From: Caulobacteraceae bacterium
GTDB taxonomy: Bacteria > Pseudomonadota > Alphaproteobacteria > Caulobacterales > Caulobacteraceae
Length of the DNA: 64,000 nt
Reading direction: 5' to 3'
NCBI GenBank assembly: GCA_947475875.1
Contig: CANJME010000012.1
Span: 32,528 to 96,527, forward strand
The position numbers and the translations under genes are program-made. The notes under the pieces are model-generated. The model saw only the letters and a program-made list of their open reading frames with translations. It had not been told where the DNA came from and searched no databases. Below, in pieces: positions 45,616 to 53,843 of the stretch. Position 1 is the stretch's first letter, and the number at the start of each line of letters is the position of its first letter.

Positions 45616-46277
45616 ACGAGCTTGCCACCCTCTTTCGCCGCGAACTTGCTTTGGCCTGGGGCCGCGGCGGCGGGCCGATGCTGGCCCTGCCCTTCTATGC
45701 TTGTATCGCCACCCTGCTGCCCTTCGCCGTGGGCGGTGATCACGCCCAACTGGCACCCATCGCCACGGGGATTTCCTGGCTGGCCCTGGCGCTGACCAGC
45801 TTGCTGTCGCTGGAGCGGCTGTTCGAGCGGGACTTCGAGGACGGGGCGCTCGATCTGCTGGCGCTCGGCGCGCCCTCCATGGTCGCCACCTGTTTTATCA
45901 AGTGCCTGGCTCAGTGGCTGGCGACCGGCGCGCCGTTGGCCATCGCCGCGCCGATCATCGCGCTCGGCCTGGGCGCCAAGCCAGAGCTCTGGTCACTGAT
46001 TTTCACCAGCGCCTTGCTGGGAGGTCTCGGGTTCGCCTTCACCGGCGGCGTGGGCGCGGCGCTCGCCATCGGCAGCCGGCGAGGCGGGGTGCTGATCGCC
46101 GTCATCGTCTTGCCGCTGTTCGTGCCGCCGGTAATCTTCGGGGCAACGGCGATCAGCCAGGCCGCCGATGGCCTCGCCTGGCAATCGGGGTTCGCCCTGC
46201 TCGGCGCCTACAGCCTGGCCTCGGTGGCTCTATCGCCCTTCGCCATGGCCGCGGCCTGCCGGAACGCCCTTTCGTAG
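45612..46277 (+). CDS. ccmB: heme exporter membrane protein CcmB
   Basis: 221 aa with six hydrophobic segments. [24 protein letters not shown] at the start and [20 protein letters not shown] in the first loop are CcmB-typical. Membrane partner of CcmA. Confidence 0.92.
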   Translation: MNELATLFRRELALAWGRGGGPMLALPFYACIATLLPFAVGGDHAQLAPIATGISWLALALTSLLSLERLFERDFEDGALDLLALGAPSMVATCFIKCLAQWLATGAPLAIAAPIIALGLGAKPELWSLIFTSALLGGLGFAFTGGVGAALAIGSRRGGVLIAVIVLPLFVPPVIFGATAISQAADGLAWQSGFALLGAYSLASVALSPFAMAAACRNALS

Positions 46278-46359
46278 GTTCTTCGACGGAAACACGAAGC
46301 TTGTCCGTTTATTCTTACGTTCGACCCGAACGGGGGCGTTCGAGGCAGGAGCCAACCAT

Positions 46360-46962
46360 ATGGTCAACCGTCACTTTCTGATCGCCGCGACTGCGAGCGT
46401 CGCCCTTTTCAGCGGCGTCGCCGGAGCCTTCGCCCAGCCGCCCGGGCCGCCGCAATTTGGCGGTCCCCAGTTCACCAACGCCCAACCTCCGCAGGGTCAG
46501 CAAGGTCCTGGAGGCCGAGGCGGCCAGCGTCAGGGCGATCCGGCCCTGCGCGGCCAGCGGCTGCATCAACAGCTGAACATCACCCCCAATCAGGAACAGG
46601 CCTTCAACGCCTGGATCGCGGCGACCGCCGCGCCGGCTGGCCCACCCAATGACCAGGGCACGACGACGCCGCAAAAACTCGATCGCCGCCTCGCCGACCT
46701 GACCGCCCGCGTCAACGCGGCCAAGCGGTTTTACGGGGTGCTGACCCCCGAACAGAAACAGATCTTCGACGGCCTGCCGTCGGAAGTCGCGCTCGGCCAG
46801 CCGGGCCCGGGCGCCGGGCGCGGCGGTCAGCTGGCGCAGGCCGCTCAGGCGCAAGGCAAGGGCGCCGGCAAAGCCGCCCGCCAGGCGCGTCGCAACGGTG
46901 TTCAGAATGGCGTCCCTAACGGTCCGCCGCCGCCCCAACCTGGAGGATACAATCCGCAGTAG
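46360..46962 (+). CDS. Spy/CpxP-like LTXXQ-motif periplasmic protein
   Basis: 200 aa. Signal peptide ending AFAQ, then a Pro/Gly/Gln-rich linker, and a helical core with LNITPNQEQAFNAWI and, later, GVLTPEQKQIFDGLP, the two LTXXQ-type motifs of Spy/CpxP chaperones. A Gln/Gly/Arg tail follows. It is inserted between ccmB and ccmC on the same strand; a link to holocytochrome folding is possible but unproven. Confidence 0.75.
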   Translation: MVNRHFLIAATASVALFSGVAGAFAQPPGPPQFGGPQFTNAQPPQGQQGPGGRGGQRQGDPALRGQRLHQQLNITPNQEQAFNAWIAATAAPAGPPNDQGTTTPQKLDRRLADLTARVNAAKRFYGVLTPEQKQIFDGLPSEVALGQPGPGAGRGGQLAQAAQAQGKGAGKAARQARRNGVQNGVPNGPPPPQPGGYNPQ

Positions 46963-47092
46963 TTCGACCCTCTCTCGCCTGCGGATCGGGGCGCACTGAC
47001 GGCGGTTTGCTTCCCGCTAGCCGTCAGGGGCCTCAAGGCGGCGGCCCTGGCGCATCTTGCCGCCGGGGCCGCCTGCCTCTAAGTGCCTAGAC

Positions 47093-47854
47093 ATGTTCCT
47101 CGCCAACCCCCAGCGGTTCATGAGCTTTTCGAAATGGGCCGCGCCCATATTCGGCGTGCTGGCCGTCGGGATGCTGGGGATCGGCTTCACGCTCGGCTTT
47201 ACCGTCCCCGACGACTACCAGCAGGGCCAAACGGTGCGCCTGCTCTTCCTGCACCCCCAGGTCTCCTTCGTCTCGATGATGGCCTATGCGGCCATGGGGG
47301 TTTCAGCGTTTTTCGGCGTGGTTTTCAGACATCTGCTGGCTGACGCCGCCGCGCGGGCCGCCGCGCCCATCGGCGCTGGATTTACGTTCCTCGCCCTGCT
47401 GACGGGCTCGTTCTGGGGCCGGCCGATGTGGGGCACCTGGTGGGAGTGGACCGATCCACGCATCATGTCCGAACTGGTGCTGTTCCTGTTCTTCCTGGGC
47501 TATATGGCCCTCCTGAGCGCCGTCGACGATGAGGCCAAAGCCACGCGCGCGGCCAATATCCTGGCGATGGTCGGCCTGCCCAATCTCGCGGTGGTGCATT
47601 TCTCGGTCTACTGGTGGAACTCGCTGCACCAGGGCTCGTCGATCACCACCACCATCATGGCCTGGTTCCATTCTTTGAGTGGCGGCGGCCAGGCCGACAA
47701 GCCCGGCCTCGCGCCCATCTATGTCGCGCCCTTCGTACTCAGCTTCTTCGGTCTCGCCTGTCTCTTCGCCGCGCTGTGGCTGGTGCGCATCCGCAGCGAA
47801 GTGTGGCGTCGCAAGGCCGGCGCGCTGGCCGTGCAGGCGGCGGGGAAAGCCTGA
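47093..47854 (+). CDS. ccmC: heme-handling protein CcmC
   Basis: 253 aa, six transmembrane segments. The periplasmic Trp-rich WWD-type loop is GRPMWGTWWEWTDPR; the heme-ligand histidines are likely in LFLHPQVSF and HFSVYWWNSLHQG. It loads heme onto CcmE. The ATG at 47093 is preferred to upstream in-frame starts because MFLANPQRFMSFS gives the usual N-terminus. Its stop overlaps ccmD by one base. Confidence 0.93.
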   Translation: MFLANPQRFMSFSKWAAPIFGVLAVGMLGIGFTLGFTVPDDYQQGQTVRLLFLHPQVSFVSMMAYAAMGVSAFFGVVFRHLLADAAARAAAPIGAGFTFLALLTGSFWGRPMWGTWWEWTDPRIMSELVLFLFFLGYMALLSAVDDEAKATRAANILAMVGLPNLAVVHFSVYWWNSLHQGSSITTTIMAWFHSLSGGGQADKPGLAPIYVAPFVLSFFGLACLFAALWLVRIRSEVWRRKAGALAVQAAGKA

Positions 47855-48018
47855 TGGACCTCTTCACCGGCAAATATGCGATCTACATCGGGCCGTCCTA
47901 CGCGGCGGCGGCGATTGTCTTCGCCTGGCTGACCATCGACACTCTGTTCCGGGCGCGGTCCTGGAGGCGCAAGGCCGAGGCGCTGCAGGCGCAAAAGGAC
48001 GGGAAGGACCCCGCGTGA
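47854..48018 (+). CDS. ccmD: heme exporter subunit CcmD
   Basis: 54 aa. One N-terminal transmembrane helix (YIGPSYAAAAIVFAWLTIDTLF) with a short charged tail (RSWRRKAEALQAQKDGKDPA), the standard CcmD form. Starts at the ccmC stop and ends overlapping the ccmG GTG. Confidence 0.9.
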   Translation: MDLFTGKYAIYIGPSYAAAAIVFAWLTIDTLFRARSWRRKAEALQAQKDGKDPA

Positions 48019-48560
48019 GGCGCTGGCTGATCGCGCTCCTGCCACTGGCCGTGCTGGCGCTGTTCGCGGCCGTGTTCGGCCTTTACGCACTGCGCAAATC
48101 GACCACGCGGGTGGAGCCCAATTTCACCGTTGGTCAACAGGCGCCCGAGCTGATGCTGCCCTTCCTGGAAGGCGGCCCGCCCGTTTCGCTGCGAGCCCAG
48201 ATCAAGGGACCGGCCCTGGTCAATCTGTTCGCCTCCTGGTGCGCCACCTGCGCCCAGGAAAGCCCTTTCCTGATGGACCTGCACAAGAAGGGCGTGCGCA
48301 TCATCGGCATCGACGAGGGCGAACACGGCGAGGTCGATCCGCCCGACAAGCTGGCGGCGTTCCTCAAGACCTACGGCGATCCCTATGCTGTGATCCTGGT
48401 CGACCAGAAAGCGCAGGCCACCATCGACTTCGGGGCGACGGGCCTTCCGGAAACCTTCGTGGTCGATTCCTCCGGCAAGATCGTCGGCAAGCACACTGGC
48501 GCCCTTGCCCGGCCCGAGGACGCCGACAAGCTCCTGGGGATGCTCCGGGCGGCCCGTTAA
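48015..48560 (+). CDS. ccmG: thiol:disulfide protein CcmG/DsbE
   Basis: 181 aa from a GTG that overlaps the ccmD stop (GTGA). N-terminal membrane anchor, then a thioredoxin fold with SWCATCAQESP and GLPETFVVDSSG. It reduces apocytochrome cysteines before heme attachment. ccmE, ccmF and ccmH are not in the window after this gene. Confidence 0.92.
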   Translation: MRRWLIALLPLAVLALFAAVFGLYALRKSTTRVEPNFTVGQQAPELMLPFLEGGPPVSLRAQIKGPALVNLFASWCATCAQESPFLMDLHKKGVRIIGIDEGEHGEVDPPDKLAAFLKTYGDPYAVILVDQKAQATIDFGATGLPETFVVDSSGKIVGKHTGALARPEDADKLLGMLRAAR

Positions 48561-48595
48561 CCTTTCGCTAACCACGATTGGCCAAGGGTTTGCCC

Positions 48596-48844
48596 ATGGC
48601 CTCGGTTCCGCCCCTTTCCACGTCAGACGTCGCGCCCAGGCCAGCCGCCCGGGTCGATGATGCCAGAGCAGCGTTCTTCCGCCAGGCGCTCACACAGGTC
48701 GCCGCTCCTGCGCCAGCTCCGCCAGCCGTCATGGCCCGGCCCGCATCCCCGGCGGCGGGGCCAATTCCTGCGCCGACAACCGCCGCAGCCCCCGATCCCG
48801 ACCGACCGATGCGGCCGGGCTCGATCATCGACATCCGCGTCTGA
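48596..48844 (+). CDS. small Pro/Ala-rich protein of unknown function
   Basis: 82 aa. Mostly Ala/Pro (APAPAPPAV, PASPAAGPIPAP) around a short helical DDARAAFFRQALTQVAA, ending RPGSIIDIRV. AAGGG precedes the ATG at 48596 by 7 bases. No family recognised; the C-terminus looks ordered, but the low-complexity composition limits confidence. Confidence 0.5.
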   Translation: MASVPPLSTSDVAPRPAARVDDARAAFFRQALTQVAAPAPAPPAVMARPASPAAGPIPAPTTAAAPDPDRPMRPGSIIDIRV

Positions 48845-48933
48845 TAACTTCGGACTGGCGCTAAGAGCGCTTTCGCGCAAAGTTGCGCCCCATGAGCCCG
48901 CGATCTGACAGCGGGCGTTCGGGGAGATTATCG

Positions 48934-49689
48934 ATGTTCAACCGCCGTCTTGTTGTCGCCGCCACCCTGGCCGTCCTGATCGGGGCGCCGGTCGCCTGGG
49001 CCCAGGTCAAGCCGCCCGTGCCCCCCATTTCCGACGCCGTCGCCAAGGCGGTGGCCTCGTCCACGCGGTCGGAAAAGGACAAGGCTCGCGACGGCGGCCG
49101 CAAGCCCGCCGAGGTGTTCGCCATCTCGGGCATCAAGCCGGGCGACAAGGTCATCGAGATCGCTGCCTTCGGCCAGTACGACACCAACATCATGGTCAAT
49201 ATCGTCGGCCCGACCGGGCACATCTATATGTACGATCTGCCCTATCAGCAGGCCCGCCAGGAAGCGCCCACCAAGGCCTTCACCGACGCGCACCCGAATA
49301 CCGAACACGCCTTCGGCAAGTTCGACGAGATGACCTTCCCGTCGGGTGTCGATCTGGTGACGATCGACATGTATTACCACGACCTGTCGATCAACAACGT
49401 CGATCTGGCCGCCTTCAACAAGAAGATGTTCAACGCCCTGAAGCCGGGCGGGCGCCTGCTGATCGTCGATCACAACGCCGAAGCCGGCTCAGGCCGTCGC
49501 GACACCAACACCCTGCACCGCATCGACAAACCCCTGATCCTCTCCGAGGTCCAGGCGGCCGGGTTCAGGCTCGTGGTCGATTCCAGCCTGTTCGCCAACC
49601 CGATGGACAACTACAAGATCCGCGTGTTCGACCCCACCGAGCGCGGCGGCACCGACCGCTCGGTTTTTCTGTTTGAAAAGCCGCGGTAG
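48934..49689 (+). CDS. secreted class I SAM-methyltransferase-like protein
   Basis: 251 aa. A signal peptide (LVVAATLAVLIGAPVAWAQ) precedes a methyltransferase fold: GDKVIEIAAFGQYDTNI at motif I, VDLVTIDMYYHD, and LKPGGRLLIVDHNAEAG. The motif-I glycines are degenerate (AAFGQY instead of GxGxG). Export of an SAM-dependent enzyme is unusual because SAM is cytoplasmic; binding a different ligand is possible. GGGGAGA precedes the ATG. Confidence 0.72.
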   Translation: MFNRRLVVAATLAVLIGAPVAWAQVKPPVPPISDAVAKAVASSTRSEKDKARDGGRKPAEVFAISGIKPGDKVIEIAAFGQYDTNIMVNIVGPTGHIYMYDLPYQQARQEAPTKAFTDAHPNTEHAFGKFDEMTFPSGVDLVTIDMYYHDLSINNVDLAAFNKKMFNALKPGGRLLIVDHNAEAGSGRRDTNTLHRIDKPLILSEVQAAGFRLVVDSSLFANPMDNYKIRVFDPTERGGTDRSVFLFEKPR

Positions 49690-49700
49690 GGCCTTTTCAC

Positions 49701-49789
49701 CCGCTCATCCCGGCGAAAGCCGGGACCTAGGGCCGCAGCTCCGCACTCTTCGCCTGAACTCCTGGACCCCGGCTTCCGCCGGGGTGAGC
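49701..49789. repeat. REP-like tandem palindromes
   Basis: CCGCTCATCCCGGCGAAAGC-CGGGACC at 49701-49727 is answered by GGACCCCGGCTTCCGCCGGG-GTGAGC at 49764-49789, a bipartite inverted pair of the family seen at 13659 and 53798. It fills the gap between two convergent genes and likely serves as a terminator. Confidence 0.65.
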
Positions 49790-49805
49790 AGATTGGGGCA
49801 GCCGT

Positions 49806-50993
49806 CTAGGCGTAGGCCGCATCCGCCGCAGCCACCGCCGCGCCGGCTTTCAGCTTGACGCCCTGACGCAGCAGCGCGCCTTCCAGTGCGCTGAGGCACA
49901 GACGAACATTGGCAGGGTTTGAACCGTAGCCCATCAGGCCGATGCGCCAGGCCTTGCCGGCCAGGGCGCCGAGGCCCGCGCCGATCTCCAGGCCGTGGTG
50001 TTCCAGCAGCTCGGCCCGCACCCGCGCCTCGTCGACGCCGTCCGGAACCGAGACCAGATTGAGCTGCGGCAGGCGCACCCTCGGATCGACGGGCAGGGAA
50101 AGGCCCATGGCTTCCAGCCCGTCTCTCAGCGCCTCGTGGTTTTTCCGGTGCCGGGCCCAGCTCGCCTCCAGCCCCTCTTCCTGCAGGATCACCAGCGACT
50201 CATGCAGGGCGTAGATGGCGTTGATCGGGGCGGTGTGGTGATAGGCCCGTTTCGTCGCCGCGCCCCAGTAGCCCATGATCAGGTTCATATCGAGGAACCA
50301 GCTCTGCACGGGCACGCCGCGCGTGCGAATCCGCTCGGCGGCCCGCTCACTGAAGGTGATCGGGGAAATACCGGGCGTGCAGGACAGGCACTTTTGCGTG
50401 CCTGAATAGGTCGCATCGGCGCCCCAGGCGTCGACCGCCACGGGGATACCGCCGACACTGGTCACCGCATCGAGGATGCTGAGCATGCCCGCCGCCGAGG
50501 CCATCTTGCACAGCGCGGCGGCGTCGCTGGCGACACCGGTCGAGGTCTCGGCATGGACGAAGGCGAGCGCCCGGGCGCCGGGATTGGCCTTGATGGCGGC
50601 TTGCGCTTTTTCCAGATCGATCACCGTTCCCCAGTCATCCGTGACCATGACGGCGGTCGCTCCGGCGCGGGTGACGTTTTCCTTCATGCGCCCGCCGAAG
50701 ACGCCGTTCTGGCAGACGATCACCGTATCGCCCGGCTCGATCAGATTGACGAAGGCCGCTTCCATGCCCGCCGATCCCGGCGCCGAGATCGGCAGGGTCA
50801 ACTCGTTGCGCGTCTGGAAGGCGTATTGCAGCAACCCTTTGACCTCATCCATCAGGTCCACGAAGGCCGGGTCGAGGTGGCCAATGGTCGGCTGGCCCAT
50901 GGCGGCCAGGATGCGCGGGTTCACGTCCGAGGGGCCGGGGCCCATCAGGATGCGGCGCGGCGGGTGAAAGCTGGCGGTGATGTTGGCGGTCAA
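49806..50993 (-). CDS. class V aminotransferase (alanine/serine-glyoxylate type)
   Basis: 395 aa. PLP lysine in ATYSGTQKCLSCTPGISPITF; N-terminal RRILMGPGPSDVNPRILAAM and GHLDPAFVDLMDEV match AGXT-like enzymes, as do SAPGSAGMEAAFVNLIEPGD and the WR-type C-terminal RIGLMGYGSNPANV. The start is placed at a TTG (50993) because AAAGGGAG lies 9 bases upstream; a GTG at 51029 opens the frame but has no ribosome site. Likely transaminates glyoxylate. Confidence 0.88.
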   Translation of the reverse strand: MTANITASFHPPRRILMGPGPSDVNPRILAAMGQPTIGHLDPAFVDLMDEVKGLLQYAFQTRNELTLPISAPGSAGMEAAFVNLIEPGDTVIVCQNGVFGGRMKENVTRAGATAVMVTDDWGTVIDLEKAQAAIKANPGARALAFVHAETSTGVASDAAALCKMASAAGMLSILDAVTSVGGIPVAVDAWGADATYSGTQKCLSCTPGISPITFSERAAERIRTRGVPVQSWFLDMNLIMGYWGAATKRAYHHTAPINAIYALHESLVILQEEGLEASWARHRKNHEALRDGLEAMGLSLPVDPRVRLPQLNLVSVPDGVDEARVRAELLEHHGLEIGAGLGALAGKAWRIGLMGYGSNPANVRLCLSALEGALLRQGVKLKAGAAVAAADAAYA

Positions 50994-51080
50994 GACTTGG
51001 CTCCCTTTGGGCGGTGATAGCGCAAGCACGGCCCGCCGCGAAGCGGTTGAACCGCGCCTCCCGCCGTGGTTTCAGGAAGC

Positions 51081-51944
51081 ATGTCCGAGACTTGGTCCAT
51101 CATCGTTCACGGCGGCGCCGGCCTTATCAAACCCGAGCGCCGTGAGGCGAAGCGCGCGGCGACGTTGGCGGCCGTTCAGGCGGGCGCCGTCGTACTGGCG
51201 GCGGGAGGGACGGCGGTCGAGGCTGTCGTCGCCGCCGTCCGGCTGATGGAAGACGATCCGCACTTCAATGCCGGGTTCGGCGCGGTGCTGAACGCTGACC
51301 GTCGGGTGGAACTGGACTCGGCCTTGATGGACGGCGCGACACTGGATCTTGGCGGCGTCGCCGCCGTCCAGGGGGTGAAAAACCCCATAGAGGTCGCCCA
51401 TCTGATGCTGCGCGACGAGCCCGTGCTGCTGGCGGGCGACGGCGCCCGCCGCTACGCCGCCGAAAAGGGCGCGGCGATGATCGATCCCGAAGCCATGATC
51501 GCGCCCCACCGGCGCACCGACGATGTGGCCGACACGGTCGGTTGTGTGGTGTTCGACGTGGAGGGCAACTTCGCGGCCGGGACCTCCACCGGAGGGCGGC
51601 CGGGCAAGCGGCCGGGGCGGATCGGCGACTCGCCCATCCCCGGCGCCGGGCTCTACGCGCAGAATGGGGTCGGCGCCGTCTCGCTCTCGGGCGAGGGCGA
51701 GCTGATCCTGCGGCGCATCCTCGGCGCGCGGCTGGTGGCGGACCTGGAAACCACCGACGCTGCGACCGCCGCCGACCGCGCAATCGGGGCCATGGGCGGC
51801 CAGGGTGGGGTCGGCTGCATCGTGCTGGGCGCCGACGGAGGGCCCGCCTTCGCCCACAACGCGCCCGACTTCGCGGTGGCCATGGCGCAGGCGGGAAAGC
51901 CGGCGCGCGCCTTCCTCAATCGCGGCGAATGGCAAGGGGACTGA
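51081..51944 (+). CDS. isoaspartyl peptidase / plant-type L-asparaginase (Ntn hydrolase)
   Basis: 287 aa. IIVHGGAGLIKPER at the N-terminus and DTVGCVVFDVEGNFAAGTST in the middle are family hallmarks; the Thr in DTVG becomes the nucleophile after autocleavage (about residue 154). GKRPGRIGDSPIPGAGLYA forms part of the substrate site. Removes beta-aspartyl or asparagine amide groups. Five bases separate its stop from the next gene. Confidence 0.92.
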   Translation: MSETWSIIVHGGAGLIKPERREAKRAATLAAVQAGAVVLAAGGTAVEAVVAAVRLMEDDPHFNAGFGAVLNADRRVELDSALMDGATLDLGGVAAVQGVKNPIEVAHLMLRDEPVLLAGDGARRYAAEKGAAMIDPEAMIAPHRRTDDVADTVGCVVFDVEGNFAAGTSTGGRPGKRPGRIGDSPIPGAGLYAQNGVGAVSLSGEGELILRRILGARLVADLETTDAATAADRAIGAMGGQGGVGCIVLGADGGPAFAHNAPDFAVAMAQAGKPARAFLNRGEWQGD

Positions 51945-51948
51945 GGCG

Positions 51949-52533
51949 CTGGATTTCGGCCTTGCCCCGCCGGATTTCGCCCGCGCTCTGATCGGGGCTG
52001 AACTGACCTTGGAAGGCGTCGGCGGCCTGATCGTCGAGACCGAGGCCTACACTGCGGACGACCCCGCCTCGCACGCCTTTCGGGGCCCGACCCCGCGTAA
52101 CGCCCCGATGTTCGGCCCGGTGGGACGGGCCTATGTCTATCGCTCGCATGGCCTGCACTGGTGCCTGAATGTCGTCTGCGGAGCCGAGCCAGGCGGCGCG
52201 GTGCTGATCCGGGCGCTGCAACCGGTCCACGGCATCGAGATCATGGCCGAGCGGCGGGGTCTCGCTGACCTTCGCGCCCTCTGCTCAGGCCCGGGAAAGC
52301 TCTGTCAGGCCCTGGCGGTGACCCATGCGCACAACACCCTCACCCTGGATCGCGCACCCTTCGCGCTCGCCGCACCCTCCAAAACTCCCACCGTCGCGGT
52401 TGGCCCGCGTATTGGTATCAGCAAGGGCGTCGAAACGCCCTGGCGGTTCGGCCTGGCGGGTTCGCCCTACCTAAGTCGCCCCTTCCCTGGAATCGCGAAA
52501 TCCGCGACGGATTGGGAGGGGTCACGCCGTTGA
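51949..52533 (+). CDS. aag: DNA-3-methyladenine glycosylase (AAG/MPG) with probable CTG start
   Basis: 194 aa. VETEAYTADDPASHAFRG, TPRNAPMFGPVGRAYVYRSH and GPGKLCQALAVT match the AAG family; the catalytic Glu lies in ETEAY. No ATG, GTG or TTG is present just before LDFGLAPPDFARALIG; a CTG at 51949 preceded by AAGGGGA 8 bases upstream fits best and gives the standard N-terminus. Translation is probably coupled to the asparaginase stop at 51942-51944. The two genes act on unrelated chemistry. Confidence 0.88.
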   Translation: MDFGLAPPDFARALIGAELTLEGVGGLIVETEAYTADDPASHAFRGPTPRNAPMFGPVGRAYVYRSHGLHWCLNVVCGAEPGGAVLIRALQPVHGIEIMAERRGLADLRALCSGPGKLCQALAVTHAHNTLTLDRAPFALAAPSKTPTVAVGPRIGISKGVETPWRFGLAGSPYLSRPFPGIAKSATDWEGSRR

Positions 52534-52557
52534 ACCTTCAACGGCCCAGCTTGGGCC
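52527..52557 (+). terminator. Tandem hairpins after aag
   Basis: CCGTTGAA/TTCAACGG and GGCCCA/TGGGCC palindromes follow each other directly across and after the aag stop. The T-run is missing, so the terminator role is inferred. Confidence 0.4.
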
Positions 52558-52610
52558 GAGAGCGACGGGTTGGGGCGGGCGTGACGGAAGATCTAGGGAG
52601 ACGGACTTAG

Positions 52611-53006
52611 ATGAAACTGAACCCCCTGTTGCTGGCGCCCGCCGCCGGCCTCGCCCTTTGGGCGGGAGCGGCCTTTGCCCACCACTCGTTCTCGATGTTC
52701 GACAGCCTGACCACCCAGACCCTGAGCGGCGTGATCAAATCGCTGGACATCGTCAATCCGCACAGCTGGCTGAACATTGTTGTCGCAAAGCCCGGCGGGT
52801 CCACCGAATGGGCGCTGGAGATGGGCGGACCGGGCCAGCTTCAGGCCCAGGGCTGGACAGGCGCCGGAATCAAGCCGGGCGACACCATCACAGTGCGCAT
52901 GCACCCCCTGAAAGACGGTTCGAACGGCGGCCAGCTGGTCTCGGCCACCCTGGCTGACGGTCGCAACATGGTCGCCCAGCCCGGCGGACGCGGAGGCGGC
53001 CAATGA
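52611..53006 (+). CDS. DUF6152 secreted protein
   Basis: 131 aa. Signal peptide ending AFAHH, then HHSFSMFDSLTTQTLSGVIK, NPHSWLNI and WALEMGGPGQL, the DUF6152 pattern of a small beta-barrel with an N-terminal HHS motif. AGGGAG precedes the ATG. Its stop overlaps the next gene (ATGA). The family's function is not established; a metal-binding HH-start is suggestive. It lies in a block of secreted redox genes with the PQQ protein at 53844. Confidence 0.8.
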   Translation: MKLNPLLLAPAAGLALWAGAAFAHHSFSMFDSLTTQTLSGVIKSLDIVNPHSWLNIVVAKPGGSTEWALEMGGPGQLQAQGWTGAGIKPGDTITVRMHPLKDGSNGGQLVSATLADGRNMVAQPGGRGGGQ

Positions 53007-53785
53007 GACGGACCTTGCGCAACCTTGCGTTTATCGGCGTCCTGATCGCGCCCCTGTCTGTGCTCGCCCAGACCTGGCAGGACTACAACTATGCCGCCGC
53101 CGGCTTTTCCGTTCAGTTCCCGGCCGCACCGGCCGCGAGCACCGGAACCTATCGCACGGCGGCGGGCGTCTCGGCCCCGTCGAGTATCTGGTCAGCGACC
53201 CATGAGGGCGTCACCTACGCCATCACCGTCGCCGACTTCCGGGGCACGAGCGTCACCGAACAGACCGCCGTGAATGACGCCCTGGCGAGCGTGCGCGCCA
53301 ATGGTGAGATCAAGGTCGACACCAATGAGCGGATCGACCGCGTCTTCGGCCATGTGCTGAGCGTGGCGAACAAGGACGAGAGCCGCTCGACCATGGCCAT
53401 CTTCTGGGTCGATGGGAGGCTCTATGTGCTGAACGGCCAGGCCCTGGCGCCCGATGCAGCTTCACGGTCAGCCCGGACCCTGCGTTTCGAACAGACCCTG
53501 ACCTTTGTCGATGCGCAAGGCGCCGCGCCCCGCCGTCCGGACGACGGACTGCCCGGCGGACGCGGCGGGGCTGGAGGACGCGGCGGCCCTCCCGGCGGAC
53601 CGGGCCGCGGGCCGCCGCCGCAGAGCGCCTTCGACGACTGCAAGGGCAAGAAGGCGGGTGACGCCGTGAAGCACAAGATCCCCGAGGGGACCATCGTGGA
53701 TGCGACCTGCTTCCAGACCCCTGGCGGCCTCGCTGCCCGGCCCAACATGCCGCCCGGCGGGCGGGGTGGCCCGCCCGCAAGTTAG
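53003..53785 (+). CDS. secreted Gly/Pro-rich protein of unknown function
   Basis: 260 aa. Signal peptide (LAFIGVLIAPLSVLAQ), an ordered domain of about 165 residues (DYNYAAAGFSVQFPAAP ... LRFEQTLTFVDAQ) with PsbP-like beta character, a long Gly/Arg/Pro-rich linker, and a short two-Cys C-terminal module (DDCKGKKAGDAVKHKIPEG ... DATCF). I do not recognise the family. Cotranslated with the DUF6152 gene and convergent with a PQQ-propeller cytochrome gene. Confidence 0.65.
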   Translation: MRRTLRNLAFIGVLIAPLSVLAQTWQDYNYAAAGFSVQFPAAPAASTGTYRTAAGVSAPSSIWSATHEGVTYAITVADFRGTSVTEQTAVNDALASVRANGEIKVDTNERIDRVFGHVLSVANKDESRSTMAIFWVDGRLYVLNGQALAPDAASRSARTLRFEQTLTFVDAQGAAPRRPDDGLPGGRGGAGGRGGPPGGPGRGPPPQSAFDDCKGKKAGDAVKHKIPEGTIVDATCFQTPGGLAARPNMPPGGRGGPPAS

Positions 53786-53797
53786 GCACACCTTGAA

Positions 53798-53829
53798 CCG
53801 CTCACCCCGGCGAACGCCGAGTTGAGCGG
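53798..53829. repeat. REP-like palindrome, third copy
   Basis: CCGCTCA (53798-53804) and TGAGCGG (53823-53829) bracket a CCCCGGCGAACGCCGAGT core, as at 13659 and 49701. It lies between two convergent genes. Confidence 0.55.
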
Positions 53830-53843
53830 AGATTTGTGTGCCG

